Below, in pieces: positions 51,497 through 60,597 of a stretch of 64,000 bases of DNA. A program made the translations under genes and the position numbers. Source of the stretch: Rothia gullae. GTDB lineage: Bacteria; Actinomycetota; Actinomycetes; Actinomycetales; Micrococcaceae. The stretch is taken from positions 4,355 through 68,354 of the forward strand of contig NZ_JANCOC010000011.1 in assembly GCF_024294905.1 (NCBI RefSeq). Reading direction: 5' to 3'. Positions within the stretch are counted from its first letter, which is position 1, and the number at the start of each line of letters is the position of its first letter. Under the pieces are notes generated by a model that searched no databases, had not been told where the DNA came from, and was given only the letters and a program-made list of their open reading frames with translations.

Positions 51497-52156
51497 CTAC
51501 ATATCAACGTCGGCGAGGCCGGTGACTTTCTCCTTTTCCCTGAAGTACGGGACTGTATCAGGGCCACTATCTAGAGCATCCACCCGAGCAATATCACTCG
51601 GATTATTCATATCAGGCCAGCGGTCATTATCAATCCTGAACCGCACAATCGCCATCAGACGATAATTCTTGTGAATAATCGGAGAGAAAGCAGCAATCAA
51701 CTTCCCAGACTTGCTATAGAAAGAGACGAGGTCCTGACTATCTACAGCAAGTGCCTTATAGTATTCGATTCCGTCAATAGCGTTGACCGGGTACACGGTT
51801 GTACGCGCCGACCACATACGCTGCTCAATACCTTCAGGGGAAATCTTCACATAGGCAACATGGACATACCAGGCGTACAGCATGAACATAATTGACATAA
51901 GTATCCCACCCAGTTCATACCAAAAACCTGGAGACCCCTCCTCAACAAGATGGAGAAAGAAACCAAGACACGGGAACCCAGGGGTAAATATTGTTAGAAG
52001 AGCCTCGGCCTGATTAACTCGTCGGATATACGCGCCTTGGCGGCGGCGTGCTATATCCTTCCAGCGCTGAATCTCATAGTTGGTAATGATGTAGAGTGTC
52101 CCGGGTACCGAGATGAAGGCCAGGATGCCCCAGATAATAATCAGGAAAGTGCGCAT
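51497..52156 (-). CDS. Family A membrane protein, copy 2
   Basis: A 219-residue paralogue of the genes at 47257 and 54676. The first ten residues (MRTFLIIIWG) and promoter match the chimeric Rhs gene. Three spans (about 3-22, 50-68 and 80-105) precede the PH-like domain with KISPEGIEQRMWS, FYSKSGKLIAAF and RFRIDNDRWPDM, ending GLADVDM. The start at 52156 is set by alignment with the other copies; the open frame runs 24 codons further into element R. Confidence 0.8.
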   Translation of the reverse strand: MRTFLIIIWGILAFISVPGTLYIITNYEIQRWKDIARRRQGAYIRRVNQAEALLTIFTPGFPCLGFFLHLVEEGSPGFWYELGGILMSIMFMLYAWYVHVAYVKISPEGIEQRMWSARTTVYPVNAIDGIEYYKALAVDSQDLVSFYSKSGKLIAAFSPIIHKNYRLMAIVRFRIDNDRWPDMNNPSDIARVDALDSGPDTVPYFREKEKVTGLADVDM

Positions 52157-52240
52157 GACGGGTTCTCGTTTCGTGTGGTTGGTGAATATCCGGAAGTGGG
52201 CCACCGGCAGGTGGCGTACCGTCCCCAAGGATACCCCGGT
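52157..52240. repeat. Element R, copy 4 (short)
   Basis: Only the promoter-proximal ~80 bases of R are present (GGTTCTCGTTTCGTGTGGTT through CCCCAAGGATAC). The homology stops before the more distal blocks. Confidence 0.8.
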
Positions 52241-52305
52241 GCGTGAATCATCCTAGACTGTGCGCTTTGGCGCACAAGGCTCCTCAACCCGCGGGGTTCC
52301 ACAGT

Positions 52306-53208
52306 TTAGCTGGCTGCAGGTTCAGCCTCCGGGTCCTCCTCGTCATCCTTCTCGGGGATAGCGACGCCCATGGTCAGGTACCTCTTCACCAGCAGGTACG
52401 AGGCAATCACCGGCACCACATACACCAGCGACAACCCGCTACCGGACTGCACAACATCAACGGCAAGACGGACCGCCGCCAAACATCCACCCAAACCCAC
52501 CAGGGCTACGCAGAAGCCACGCAACACGCCATACCCGGCAGTACCCTCCTCAAAAGTCGCCGCCCACAGCTTGAACAGGGTGCGGGGCACAAAAATCAGG
52601 AAAACCGGCACCAGGCACAGCACCACCGAAACACCCACAGGCTCATAACCGGCAACAGCGAAAGAAGCCACCGGAATAACCAGGCAGAAGAACACCATCA
52701 GGGCACTCACACCCAACACCACGGTGCGCACATACCGGTTGATGCGCTCCATACGGTGCAGGTTAGGGACCTCGTCGCTCGGCTGCGCAGCATTGTAGAA
52801 GAACAGCAGAAGAACCAGCGCAGACGCCGCCACATACCAAGGCGCGAAATTGATGCCGTCCACCTGCGGGGTGGAGGCAACCTGCGGGACACCCGCCAGG
52901 GAGAGAGCGGCGAGCAGAGCAATCGCGGCAACGCAGAACGTGCCCACCGTCAGCAGAAAGTAATGGTACGCGCCGCCGTTCTTTGAATCGTGCACACTGT
53001 GCTTGTGCGTGCCGTCAATCATCACGACGGAAAACAGCATCGTGGAGATAGCCAGGATACTCCACGCGTACTCGCCCGTCATGACGGGGACAAACAGGAG
53101 GAGCACGGATGCAGAGAACAGAATCCACAGGAGTACTCGCTGCAGTGTGGGTGAGGACGCGATGGCCTCTCCAATAAAGCCGATAATAAATTCGCCGATA
53201 AAGCTCAC
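52306..53208 (-). CDS. Polytopic membrane protein of unknown function
   Basis: A 300-residue protein with about eight spans and an acidic C-terminal tail (EKDDEEDPEAEPAAS). It starts at GTG with AAAGGATCCC upstream and follows the 121-residue gene by 27 bases. No family is recognised. C-ending codons suggest it is older in this genome than the Rhs tip. Its place inside the array may be accidental. Confidence 0.75.
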   Translation of the reverse strand: MSFIGEFIIGFIGEAIASSPTLQRVLLWILFSASVLLLFVPVMTGEYAWSILAISTMLFSVVMIDGTHKHSVHDSKNGGAYHYFLLTVGTFCVAAIALLAALSLAGVPQVASTPQVDGINFAPWYVAASALVLLLFFYNAAQPSDEVPNLHRMERINRYVRTVVLGVSALMVFFCLVIPVASFAVAGYEPVGVSVVLCLVPVFLIFVPRTLFKLWAATFEEGTAGYGVLRGFCVALVGLGGCLAAVRLAVDVVQSGSGLSLVYVVPVIASYLLVKRYLTMGVAIPEKDDEEDPEAEPAAS

Positions 53209-53235
53209 GGTGGGATCCTTTCTGCGGGGGAGGGG

Positions 53236-53601
53236 TTACTCTTTGATCTCTTCAAAGCGGAGGACGCTGAAGTCGAATTCATCGTTTCGGGTCAGCAGAG
53301 ACTTATATGCCCTGTATTTCTTGCCCGTCTTGAAGTTCTGGAGGTAGGGGTAGATACGTTCCCCATCGGGAGCGTGCCGCATTGTGATGGTTCCGCACTC
53401 TTCCGTCTCAAAGACACCGAAGATTGCGTAAGGGTCCTCGTGCTCAATAATTTCAACCGACTCGATAGTGCATATTTCAGAGTCATTATTCGAGTTGTAA
53501 TGAGTCATGAAATATAAAAAACCAAATACGGCGATAACCCCTACACAAAATATGATGGCTTCACGGTCATACCAAATCTCTCTTCCTTTTCTTCGAAACA
53601 T
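53236..53601 (-). CDS. Small single-span membrane protein
   Basis: A 121-residue protein with a basic N-terminus, one span (about 15-34) and an extracellular or periplasm-side domain of about 85 residues rich in acidic and aromatic residues, with two Cys. Not recognised. A GAGGTGA lies 17 bases before the ATG, a long spacing, so the start is uncertain. It is probably cotranscribed with the 300-residue gene. Confidence 0.65.
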   Translation of the reverse strand: MFRRKGREIWYDREAIIFCVGVIAVFGFLYFMTHYNSNNDSEICTIESVEIIEHEDPYAIFGVFETEECGTITMRHAPDGERIYPYLQNFKTGKKYRAYKSLLTRNDEFDFSVLRFEEIKE

Positions 53602-53656
53602 TATTTTTCACGGTGAATCACCTCTTCCCAGCGTAGAAATATACAGCTTCACTAAC

Positions 53657-54406
53657 TCATTCTTTTCCGCGGCGCGCCTCCTCACGCGCCTGCTGACGCT
53701 CCAGCCTGCGCGCCTCATTACGAGCAGCCCTACGGCGGCGCTTCTGACGCTCACTCTTCGTCTGCCCAACAACATACTTCGTTTCACACAAGTCATAAAA
53801 CTGGGCATAAATATCACGCGAGGAACCATACATCCCCACCACACTCATCACATCCAGGCCGTCCTCCTCCGCCCAGCGTCCGTGATCGTCACGGTACAGC
53901 ACCTGCGCCATGAGGATGGTCGCGTCGAACTGGTAGGGGTCGAAGCTACAGGTGCGTTTACCCATTTCGGTGCTGCCGAAGCGTAGGAACCCGTTTTTGC
54001 CGTTGTTTTCCACGTGGGCGAAGGTGATGGAAGGGTAGGTGAAGGTTCGTTCTTTCCATCGCCAGTTTCGCCATCGTACACAGTCTTCGCATAGTTCGAG
54101 GTAGAAGGCGTAGCAGTGGTTTAGAGGTATGGCACCCAGCAGGCCTATGCCTAAGACACCAATCAGGAAAGCGGCAATGACCACCCCCGCTTGTGACTCA
54201 TCCGCGAGGCCTTCGTGTGTCCCTGTCGAAAAGAGAAATATCGGCGCACCAACAAACCCAAGGATAGATACAAGCCAGAAGAAAATAAACGCCGCAATGG
54301 GTCTTTTCTGCCTTTTGTTTAGGGTGGGTTTGCCGAGCTTAATGCGGTAGCCCGGTATTAGGGCGACGATGAGTCCCCCGAGGAGTCCATCTTCAACAGC
54401 GCTCAT
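53657..54406 (-). CDS. Family B membrane protein, copy 2
   Basis: A 249-residue paralogue of the gene at 48242. Two hydrophobic segments (about 37-60 and 74-98) are followed by the shared domain: VRWRNWRWKERTFTYPSI and GSTEMGKRTCSFDPYQFD align with VKWRNWRLKTREFDYSSI and SSQMGKRWLGVSPVLFD. A strongly basic Arg/Glu-rich tail ends it. No toxin gene lies next to it, so if family B gives immunity this is an orphan copy. It is divergent from family A copy 3. Confidence 0.75.
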   Translation of the reverse strand: MSAVEDGLLGGLIVALIPGYRIKLGKPTLNKRQKRPIAAFIFFWLVSILGFVGAPIFLFSTGTHEGLADESQAGVVIAAFLIGVLGIGLLGAIPLNHCYAFYLELCEDCVRWRNWRWKERTFTYPSITFAHVENNGKNGFLRFGSTEMGKRTCSFDPYQFDATILMAQVLYRDDHGRWAEEDGLDVMSVVGMYGSSRDIYAQFYDLCETKYVVGQTKSERQKRRRRAARNEARRLERQQAREEARRGKE

Positions 54407-54414
54407 GGTGTGTA

Positions 54415-54675
54415 CGTCCTTGTGCGGTAGTGGTTGGTGAATCGTGCTCGCTACGGCGAGGTGGCGGGCACATCCTTAGCCTATCGCACCCAATCTGGAC
54501 GGGAGGTTAACTCGACGCAATGCTCCGGTGAAGACTCGGCAACCACTCCGCAGATAACGCGAATCCGTGCTCAACCACCCAATTTCCTCGGCTACTCTGA
54601 GAACGAACCCTCACCCTCCGCGCCGTTGCTGGGAGGTTGCCGGTCACCGATAGATAGAAAGGCTGGTGAGCGACC
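54415..54675. repeat. Element R, copy 5 (diverged)
   Basis: Lies between divergent family B copy 2 and family A copy 3. Recognisable R blocks remain (GTGGTTGGTGAAT, GTTAACTCG, GGTGAAGACTCGGC and TTTCCTCGGCT) among substitutions, so this is the oldest or least exchanged copy. Confidence 0.65.
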
Positions 54676-55335
54676 ATGATCAACACCATCATGATTTTCA
54701 TATGGGGCGCACTTGACTCCCTGCTGATTTACAAGGTCCTCCGCACCGTAGTCACATACGAATTCAACCGACACCGCGAAAAGAAGCTACGCGCCGAAGC
54801 TGTATACGTCATGCGAACGAACCGCTACGAAATCCTTCTATACGCCCTAGTAATTCTCCCGTTCTCAATAGGAGCCTTCCTCATTCACCTATGGAAAGAC
54901 GTAGGGTTCCACTTCGCATTCGACTTTATTGGCCTCGGCATGATCGGCTTTTTTATGTTCTTCTTCTGGAACGCCGCCGGTACCTACACTAAAATCTCGC
55001 CCGAAGGAATCGAAAGGGGAGAGCCGTGCAACGATACGGTCTTTTTCCCGCTCAACGCGATTAACACGGTCTCATACGACAACAACACCGACCGTGAATA
55101 TGCAGACTCCCTCCATTTCTACACAAAGTCCGGCAAGCTGGTCGCAGAATTCTGCCCCGTTTTCGGCAGCTACCCCCTCCTCGCAATGACCCGATTCAGG
55201 ATCGAAAACGAGCGCTGGCCAGACATGAGCAACCCTGACGACATTGCCCAGATTGATACCTGGGCGAACCGCCGCTCTACCCTCCGGTACTTCAGCTACG
55301 GCAAGATTTCGGGCCTCGCCGAAGTAGACATGTAG
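54676..55335 (+). CDS. Family A membrane protein, copy 3
   Basis: A 219-residue paralogue in the opposite orientation to copies 1 and 2. It shares TYEFNRHREKK-type basic residues, the spans, KISPEGIERG, FYTKSGKLVAEF, RFRIENERWPDM and the end GLAEVDM. The N-terminus (MINTIMIFIWG) differs more. The ATG lies after AGAAAGGCTGGTGAGCG. More diverged than copies 1 and 2. Confidence 0.8.
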   Translation: MINTIMIFIWGALDSLLIYKVLRTVVTYEFNRHREKKLRAEAVYVMRTNRYEILLYALVILPFSIGAFLIHLWKDVGFHFAFDFIGLGMIGFFMFFFWNAAGTYTKISPEGIERGEPCNDTVFFPLNAINTVSYDNNTDREYADSLHFYTKSGKLVAEFCPVFGSYPLLAMTRFRIENERWPDMSNPDDIAQIDTWANRRSTLRYFSYGKISGLAEVDM

Positions 55336-55453
55336 CCCGCGATTCAGCCCGTATTGAGTGCGTGCCCGGCGTGTTTCTCAACCAATATTTCCGCAATTTT
55401 TCTGCCGGAAAAACGTGGACTAGCCCGCACAGGCAACCACCTACCGCCCCACC

Positions 55454-55570
55454 GTGCGCCGCACCCCCTACAACCGCTACTACTCCGACCGTTACGGCCG
55501 TCGCACCCGCATCGTCATCAGCGACTACTACGGCAGCTCCTACAGCCACTACTACTATTACGGCGGCTAA
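55454..55570 (+). CDS. Tyrosine-rich micro-ORF (possible gene remnant)
   Basis: A 38-codon GTG-started frame with about 11 Tyr and several Arg, ending YYYYGG. Codons end almost always in C (TAC, GGC, CGC), as in native genes here. No ribosome-binding site is visible and an in-frame TAG lies 12 codons upstream of the GTG, so this may be the remnant of a longer gene. A terminator follows at 55601. Confidence 0.3.
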   Translation: MRRTPYNRYYSDRYGRRTRIVISDYYGSSYSHYYYYGG

Positions 55571-55600
55571 AAGAATACCAAGCCCAATCAACATATACTG

Positions 55601-55634
55601 GAAGACGGCGCTACACTCACGTAGCGCCGTCTTC
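55601..55634. terminator. Terminator before the lipoprotein gene
   Basis: A perfect 14-bp stem GAAGACGGCGCTAC/GTAGCGCCGTCTTC with a six-base loop. Confidence 0.8.
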
Positions 55635-55700
55635 CCGTTAGATGCCGCAGGCATCACCCGCACCACGGTGCGGAAAATACACCACAGATAGAGAGAACCC

Positions 55701-56417
55701 ATGAAGAACGTAACCCGCCGATCCGCCCTCGGCCTGGTTGTAGCCGCCGGTGGCGCAACCCTCCTGGCAGCGTGCGGTGCTCAGCCCCAGGCAACCAGCG
55801 GCAACGCATCCGGTAGCGCATCTGCTTCCGCATCCGCATCTAAGAGTGTACGTAGCGACTACTCTGGCGTTGCAGTCCTGGAGGGCTACACCTCCAAACC
55901 TGCTGACTACCAGCCTGGAACTCGCACTGAGCCCTCTAAGAATGCACCCGTGCCCGTGAAGCCTGCCGTCGTCAATGAGAACAGCGTGGAGGGCCTGTAT
56001 CAGTCCATCGCGTTCTTTGGCGCAGCCATGGAATACTACATGCGCACCGGTAAGACTGAGCCGCTGCGTGAATGTGCACTCGATAAGTCCGAGCTGAAGA
56101 ACCTGATTGAGCCGGAAGAGGGCACCATTAGTGAGAAGCTGATTAAGGGTGAAGCCTGGATGCACGACGCGGCTGTCACCATCACCATGCTTTCCGCTCA
56201 GCCCGAACGTGAGGGTGACACCTACAACTGGGATATCCGCCTGACCTCGGATCCTGGCGAGTTCATTGCAAGTAAGGATCGCGTGCAGGAAGCGCCCTCT
56301 GAATCGGAACGTAAGGCCGAGGTGGAGCGCACCCTGCACGGTGTTTACGAGAACGGTGCGTGGAAGCTGACCGGTATGCGTGTTTATTCCTCTTCGTCCT
56401 CGGCTTCTGCTTCCTAA
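55701..56417 (+). CDS. DUF6318-like lipoprotein
   Basis: A 238-residue exported lipoprotein. The signal carries twin Arg (TRRSALGLVV), so Tat export is possible, and ends in LLAAC (Cys25). A Ser/Ala-rich linker (30-50) precedes a domain (about 80-230) with PVPVKPAVVNENSVEGLYQSI and YYMRTGKTEPL, matching the DUF6318 pattern common in Micrococcaceae. Function unknown. It follows a strong terminator and ends before another, so it is monocistronic. Confidence 0.8.
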   Translation: MKNVTRRSALGLVVAAGGATLLAACGAQPQATSGNASGSASASASASKSVRSDYSGVAVLEGYTSKPADYQPGTRTEPSKNAPVPVKPAVVNENSVEGLYQSIAFFGAAMEYYMRTGKTEPLRECALDKSELKNLIEPEEGTISEKLIKGEAWMHDAAVTITMLSAQPEREGDTYNWDIRLTSDPGEFIASKDRVQEAPSESERKAEVERTLHGVYENGAWKLTGMRVYSSSSSASAS

Positions 56418-56453
56418 AAACTTCAGCCTAGAAGCGTGTAGCTTCTACATCTA

Positions 56454-56500
56454 AAAGGCGCCCGCCCCGTGGCTAGAAACCACGAGGCGGGCGCCTTTCT
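56454..56500. terminator. Terminator after the lipoprotein gene
   Basis: AAAGGCGCCCGCC/GGCGGGCGCCTTT stem with an inner TGG/CCA arm, then CTT. It also serves the convergent metallopeptidase. Confidence 0.9.
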
Positions 56501-56536
56501 TGTATACGCAATAAAGCATATACCCTTATCGGGGTG

Positions 56537-58519
56537 CTACCAGATGCGCACGCGCTCCTCTGGAGCCAGGTACAGTGCATCGCCCTCAGAGACACCAAAC
56601 GCCTCATAGAACTCATCAATATTGCGCACCACACCGTTCACACGGAACTCATCCGGCGAATGCGGATCCACCGAAATCATCACCTCAGCATGCTGCCGGC
56701 GGGACTTCGTGCACCAGCCGCGAGCATTCGAGAAGAAGAAACGCTGAATACCGGTCATACCGTCAATCACCGGCGCGTCAGCCAGCGACTCAATGCCCTG
56801 CTTCTTCAAAGCCAGACGGTACGCCTTCAACGCAATCGACATGCCAGCCAGGTCGCCAATGTTCTCGCCCAAAGTCAGCTCACCGTTCACGTGGAACTTC
56901 GGGTCCAGACCCACCGGAACGTACGCGTTGTACTGCTCCACCAGCGCGGAGGTGCGCTCCTTGAACTTCGCGTAATCCTCCTCAGTCCACCAGCTCTCCA
57001 GCTTGCCGTCACCGTCATAGCGGGAACCCTGATCGTCAAAACCGTGACCAATTTCGTGGCCAATAATCATGCCGATATTGCCGTAGTTTGCCGCATCGTC
57101 AGCATCCGGGTTGAAGTACGGCGGCTGCAGAATCGCTGCCGGGAACACAATCTCATTCGCCGGCGGCATGTAGTACGCGTTCACGGTCTGCGGAGTCATC
57201 AGCCACTCCGACTTATCCACCGGCTGACCCTTACGGGCAATCAGCCAGTCAGCATCAAACGCACCGGTACGGCGCAGGTTCTCAAACAGGTCACCGGGCA
57301 CCAGCTCCAGTGCGGAGAAGTCACGCCACTTATCGGGGTAACCGATCTTGGTGACGAATTTCGACAGCTTCTCCAGCGCTTTCTGACGGGTTGCCTCAGT
57401 CATCCAGTCCAGCGACTCAATAGACTCGCGGTACGCCTCCAGGAGGTTGCCGACCAGAACCAGCATCTTCTCCTTATGCGAAGGCGGGAAGTGCACAGCC
57501 ACGTACTCCTGGCCAATCTCTTCACCCAGAGCCTTCTCGACTGCGCCCACGCCGCGCTTCCAGCGCTCACGAATCTGCTGAGTACCGGAAAGGGTCTTGC
57601 CGTAGAAGTTGAAGCTCTCCTGAACCAGTTCGTCGTACATGAACGGCGCACGCGAACGCAGAACAGTCCACACAGCCCACAGCTTCCAGCTCATCAGCGG
57701 GATGGAGGTGAACAGCTTAGCAGCACCCTCAAAGAAGGACGGCTGAGCCACAATAACCTGACCCAGGGTCTCCGGGTCAGCACCCAGAGCCAGCAGCCAC
57801 TGCGAGAACGGGAAGCCGGGGAACTTCTCCTCCAGCTCGGTCGCCTGGTACGGGTTGTAGGTTGCCTCCGCGTCGCGGTTCTCCACAACGTTCCAGTGCA
57901 GACGAGCCAGCTCCGACTCGTGGGTGAACACCAGCTGAGCCGCCTGCGCCGGGGTGAGGCCGAAGCCCTCAGCCAGACCGGTCAGCTCAAACACGCGGGC
58001 AATATGCTCAACGTACGCCGCGCACGCCTGCTCGTGCTTCTCTTCACGGTAGTAGGATTCATCCGGCAGACCCAGACCCGACTGATACAGGAAGAACGTG
58101 TAATTCTTCGGGTCCTTCGGGTCGTTGCTGGTGTACCAGGCGAACAGCTGCGGCAGACCCGCACGAGATAGCAGCGCCAGGGTCACAGCCAGGTGGGAGG
58201 GGGTTGCCGAGTTCAAGATCGGGGCGATTTCCTTCAGCAGCGGCTCCAGGCCGTCCGCCTCAATCTTCTCAACGTCCATGAAGGAGTTGTAGAGTGCTCC
58301 AATACGGGACTCCGGCTGCTCCTTCGCGATCTTCTCCACCAGCTCACGCACGTGCTTCTCTGCGTTATCGCGGAGGGTGTACAGGCCGCCGTCCTTGGGG
58401 TGGTCCGCCGGGATTTCGTGGGTTGCCAGCCACTTACCGTTGACGTGGCGGAAGAAATCGTCGCCCGGCTTGACGGTTTCATCCACCCATTCTTTAGTGA
58501 TTCCAGAGTTAGTAGTCAT
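56537..58519 (-). CDS. pepO: M13-family zinc metallopeptidase (PepO/neprilysin type)
   Basis: A 660-residue peptidase. The zinc motif HEIGH lies in MIIGHEIGHGFDDQG (about 500-514), the third ligand in GENIGDLAG (about 560), and substrate-binding NAYYMPPANEIVFPA is present. No signal peptide is visible (MTTNSGITKEWVDE), so it is probably cytoplasmic or exported by an unknown route. M13 enzymes cut small peptides. Length is typical. The ATG is preceded by a weak site. It stands alone. Confidence 0.93.
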   Translation of the reverse strand: MTTNSGITKEWVDETVKPGDDFFRHVNGKWLATHEIPADHPKDGGLYTLRDNAEKHVRELVEKIAKEQPESRIGALYNSFMDVEKIEADGLEPLLKEIAPILNSATPSHLAVTLALLSRAGLPQLFAWYTSNDPKDPKNYTFFLYQSGLGLPDESYYREEKHEQACAAYVEHIARVFELTGLAEGFGLTPAQAAQLVFTHESELARLHWNVVENRDAEATYNPYQATELEEKFPGFPFSQWLLALGADPETLGQVIVAQPSFFEGAAKLFTSIPLMSWKLWAVWTVLRSRAPFMYDELVQESFNFYGKTLSGTQQIRERWKRGVGAVEKALGEEIGQEYVAVHFPPSHKEKMLVLVGNLLEAYRESIESLDWMTEATRQKALEKLSKFVTKIGYPDKWRDFSALELVPGDLFENLRRTGAFDADWLIARKGQPVDKSEWLMTPQTVNAYYMPPANEIVFPAAILQPPYFNPDADDAANYGNIGMIIGHEIGHGFDDQGSRYDGDGKLESWWTEEDYAKFKERTSALVEQYNAYVPVGLDPKFHVNGELTLGENIGDLAGMSIALKAYRLALKKQGIESLADAPVIDGMTGIQRFFFSNARGWCTKSRRQHAEVMISVDPHSPDEFRVNGVVRNIDEFYEAFGVSEGDALYLAPEERVRIW

Positions 58520-58675
58520 GGTTCCATTCTATGTTCTTACGCCCCCAAGCCACAGGATGCCCGGCACGGCACCAGATGCTGGCTCACCGGTACAGGCGCT
58601 TCTCAGGGGCATTTTGCCGCTCCTCAGCGGGCTACGCGGGTGCCAGAGAAGGCGGTAGTACTTCCAGGATGCAGA

Positions 58676-58713
58676 AACCCGCCGGCACGGTTATACAACC
58701 GTACAGGCGGGTT
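58676..58713 (-). terminator. Terminator of the GlpT-like gene
   Basis: AACCCGCC/GGCGGGTT stem with an inner ACGGTT/AACCGT arm, 53 bases after the stop. T residues follow on the minus strand. Confidence 0.8.
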
Positions 58714-58766
58714 CGCATCTACTCCCGAACTGTTAAGCAGTTCAGGAAAGAAGAATCGCTATTTGC

Positions 58767-60206
58767 TTAAGCCTGAGCTGCCAGCTTCTCTGCACGCTCA
58801 GCCATCAGGCGCTTCTCAGCACCATTAACCAGCCAGAGGAACAGAACCGCCAGACCCGAGCAGACAATCATAAAGACAAATGCGGTGCTCCAACCCCAGT
58901 GGTCAACAATAATGCCGATACCGGCAGAAGCCAGAGTTGCACCCAGCGCGTAACCGAACAGGCCGGTGAAGCCCGCAGCGGTACCCGCAACATGCGAGGG
59001 GGACAGGTCAATAGCCTGCAGACCAATCAGCATGACCGGGCCGTAAATCAGGCCACCAATCAGAGCCAACGCAACGTAAGCAATCCACAGGGGTGCGTCC
59101 GAAGAGGGTAGCCAGTACAGCAGAATCGCGCCAACGGTCGCAATCAGGAACAGGATGCCCGCGGGGGAGCGGCGACCCTTGAACATGCGGTCAGAAACGT
59201 AACCGCACAGGACGGTGCCACCAATACCAGCAAGCTCCAGGATCGAGAAGCCCGCAATACCACCCTCAAGGGATGCGTGGCGCACATCGTGTAGGTACTT
59301 CGGTGCCCACACCAGCACGCCGTAACGCAGGGTGTACACGAACACGTTTGCCAGAGCCAGGTACACCATGGTCGAGTTGGTCAGTACGTGCTTACGGATG
59401 GTGGTCCAAGTGGACTCTGCACGATCCTCAGCGGTGGACTCAACCTTGTGCGGGTCGTTGCGGTACACGTCAACGGTGGGCAGACCCTCAGCCTCGGGGT
59501 TGTCACGAATCAGCAGCCACGCCACGAACGCCAGAACGAAGCTGATAACAGCCGGGAACCAGAAGGCAACTTCCCAGGTCTTGCCGAACATGGAGAAGCC
59601 CCATGCAACCAGCAGACCGGACAGCGCACCACCAACGTTGTGAGCGGTGTTCCACCAGGAAACCTTCGTGCCGCGCTCGCTGGTGGAGAACCAGTTCACG
59701 AGCACACGACCCGAGGGGGGCCAACCCATGCCCTGGAAGATGCCGTTGAAGACCATGATGGTCGCCATGATGGAGGCGATAGCGGCACCGTAGCCTGCCG
59801 CACCCGCGCCTTCACCCATGTAACCGGTCATTGCCAGCAGGATGTTTGCAACACCCGAGAGCACCAGACCGATGGGCAGGAACAAACGCGCGTTCGAGCG
59901 GTCAGAAATCATTGCGGTGAAGAACTTGCTGAAGCCGTAAGCGAGCAGTAGTGCCGTGGATAGTGCACCAATTGCTGCGTTGCTGAAGCCAAGTTCCTTG
60001 GTCAGAATCGGGGTGACCAGCGGGACGTTGTTACGAATCAGGTAGAAGGTCGCGTAACCGATGAAGATACCCATGAAGACCTGCAGGCGCATGCGTGGGT
60101 ACTTCGCATTAACTTCTGCTTCGCTGAGCTGGGGCTTGGGTGCCGGAATGGCGAGCCAGCGGGGTGCAGAACCCTTCTTCTTCTTTGATGAAGTGGTAGT
60201 AGTCAT
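58767..60206 (-). CDS. glpT: Organophosphate:phosphate antiporter family MFS transporter (GlpT/UhpT type)
   Basis: A 479-residue transporter with about 12 spans. The N-terminal YATFYLIRNNVPLV, FFTAMISDRSNAR and the FQGMGWPPSGRVLVNWFSTSERGT segment mark the OPA family, which exchanges glycerol-3-phosphate or sugar phosphates for phosphate. Which organophosphate is used cannot be decided; GlpT is the best guess. A Lys-rich N-terminus precedes span 1. It stands alone behind a 570-base upstream region. Confidence 0.85.
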   Translation of the reverse strand: MTTTTSSKKKKGSAPRWLAIPAPKPQLSEAEVNAKYPRMRLQVFMGIFIGYATFYLIRNNVPLVTPILTKELGFSNAAIGALSTALLLAYGFSKFFTAMISDRSNARLFLPIGLVLSGVANILLAMTGYMGEGAGAAGYGAAIASIMATIMVFNGIFQGMGWPPSGRVLVNWFSTSERGTKVSWWNTAHNVGGALSGLLVAWGFSMFGKTWEVAFWFPAVISFVLAFVAWLLIRDNPEAEGLPTVDVYRNDPHKVESTAEDRAESTWTTIRKHVLTNSTMVYLALANVFVYTLRYGVLVWAPKYLHDVRHASLEGGIAGFSILELAGIGGTVLCGYVSDRMFKGRRSPAGILFLIATVGAILLYWLPSSDAPLWIAYVALALIGGLIYGPVMLIGLQAIDLSPSHVAGTAAGFTGLFGYALGATLASAGIGIIVDHWGWSTAFVFMIVCSGLAVLFLWLVNGAEKRLMAERAEKLAAQA

Positions 60207-60597
60207 GCTGGAATTCTAAAAACGGCGGCTTATAAAAATGCTAATCTGATGGGAATATTTTCAGTGGAATGTTCACTAGGGTGAACGGATATTCAGAATG
60301 AATATTCTACTAATACTGTTTTTGCCCCGGAATTACAGGGAAGTGCCAAATCTGTGTGATGTGCATCTGTCTACTGGGCAACAGTGCCACAAACACTGCA
60401 ATGAATATAAACACTTTCCTTGTTGAGTAAATGCATATTATGGTCAGATTGCAAGTAAATTTAGAGTAATTTATACCCTAAGTTCAAAAAAGAAAACCAC
60501 TTGGACTTCACTAAATCGGCGCCCCACAAACACCCCGGCAGGCGCCCGCTCAACCCAAAACCGCGCAGCCAAGGGCAAGGCTAACAAGCGCAGAAAA
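60207..60597. other. Intergenic region upstream of glpT
   Basis: No gene is supported. The first 300 bases are A/T-rich and must hold the glpT promoter. A short AAGTTCAA/TTGGACTT inverted repeat lies near 60481-60508. I see no known riboswitch. Confidence 0.4.

Noticed and set aside
46427..54675. Insertion sequences as the cause of the R repeats
   Set aside because: No transposase, terminal inverted repeats or target duplications are visible at any copy.
55362..55691. 109-codon Thr/Ala-rich plus-strand frame after family A copy 3
   Set aside because: It runs through a strong terminator and into the next gene's leader, and the Tyr-rich frame in another phase has better codon use.
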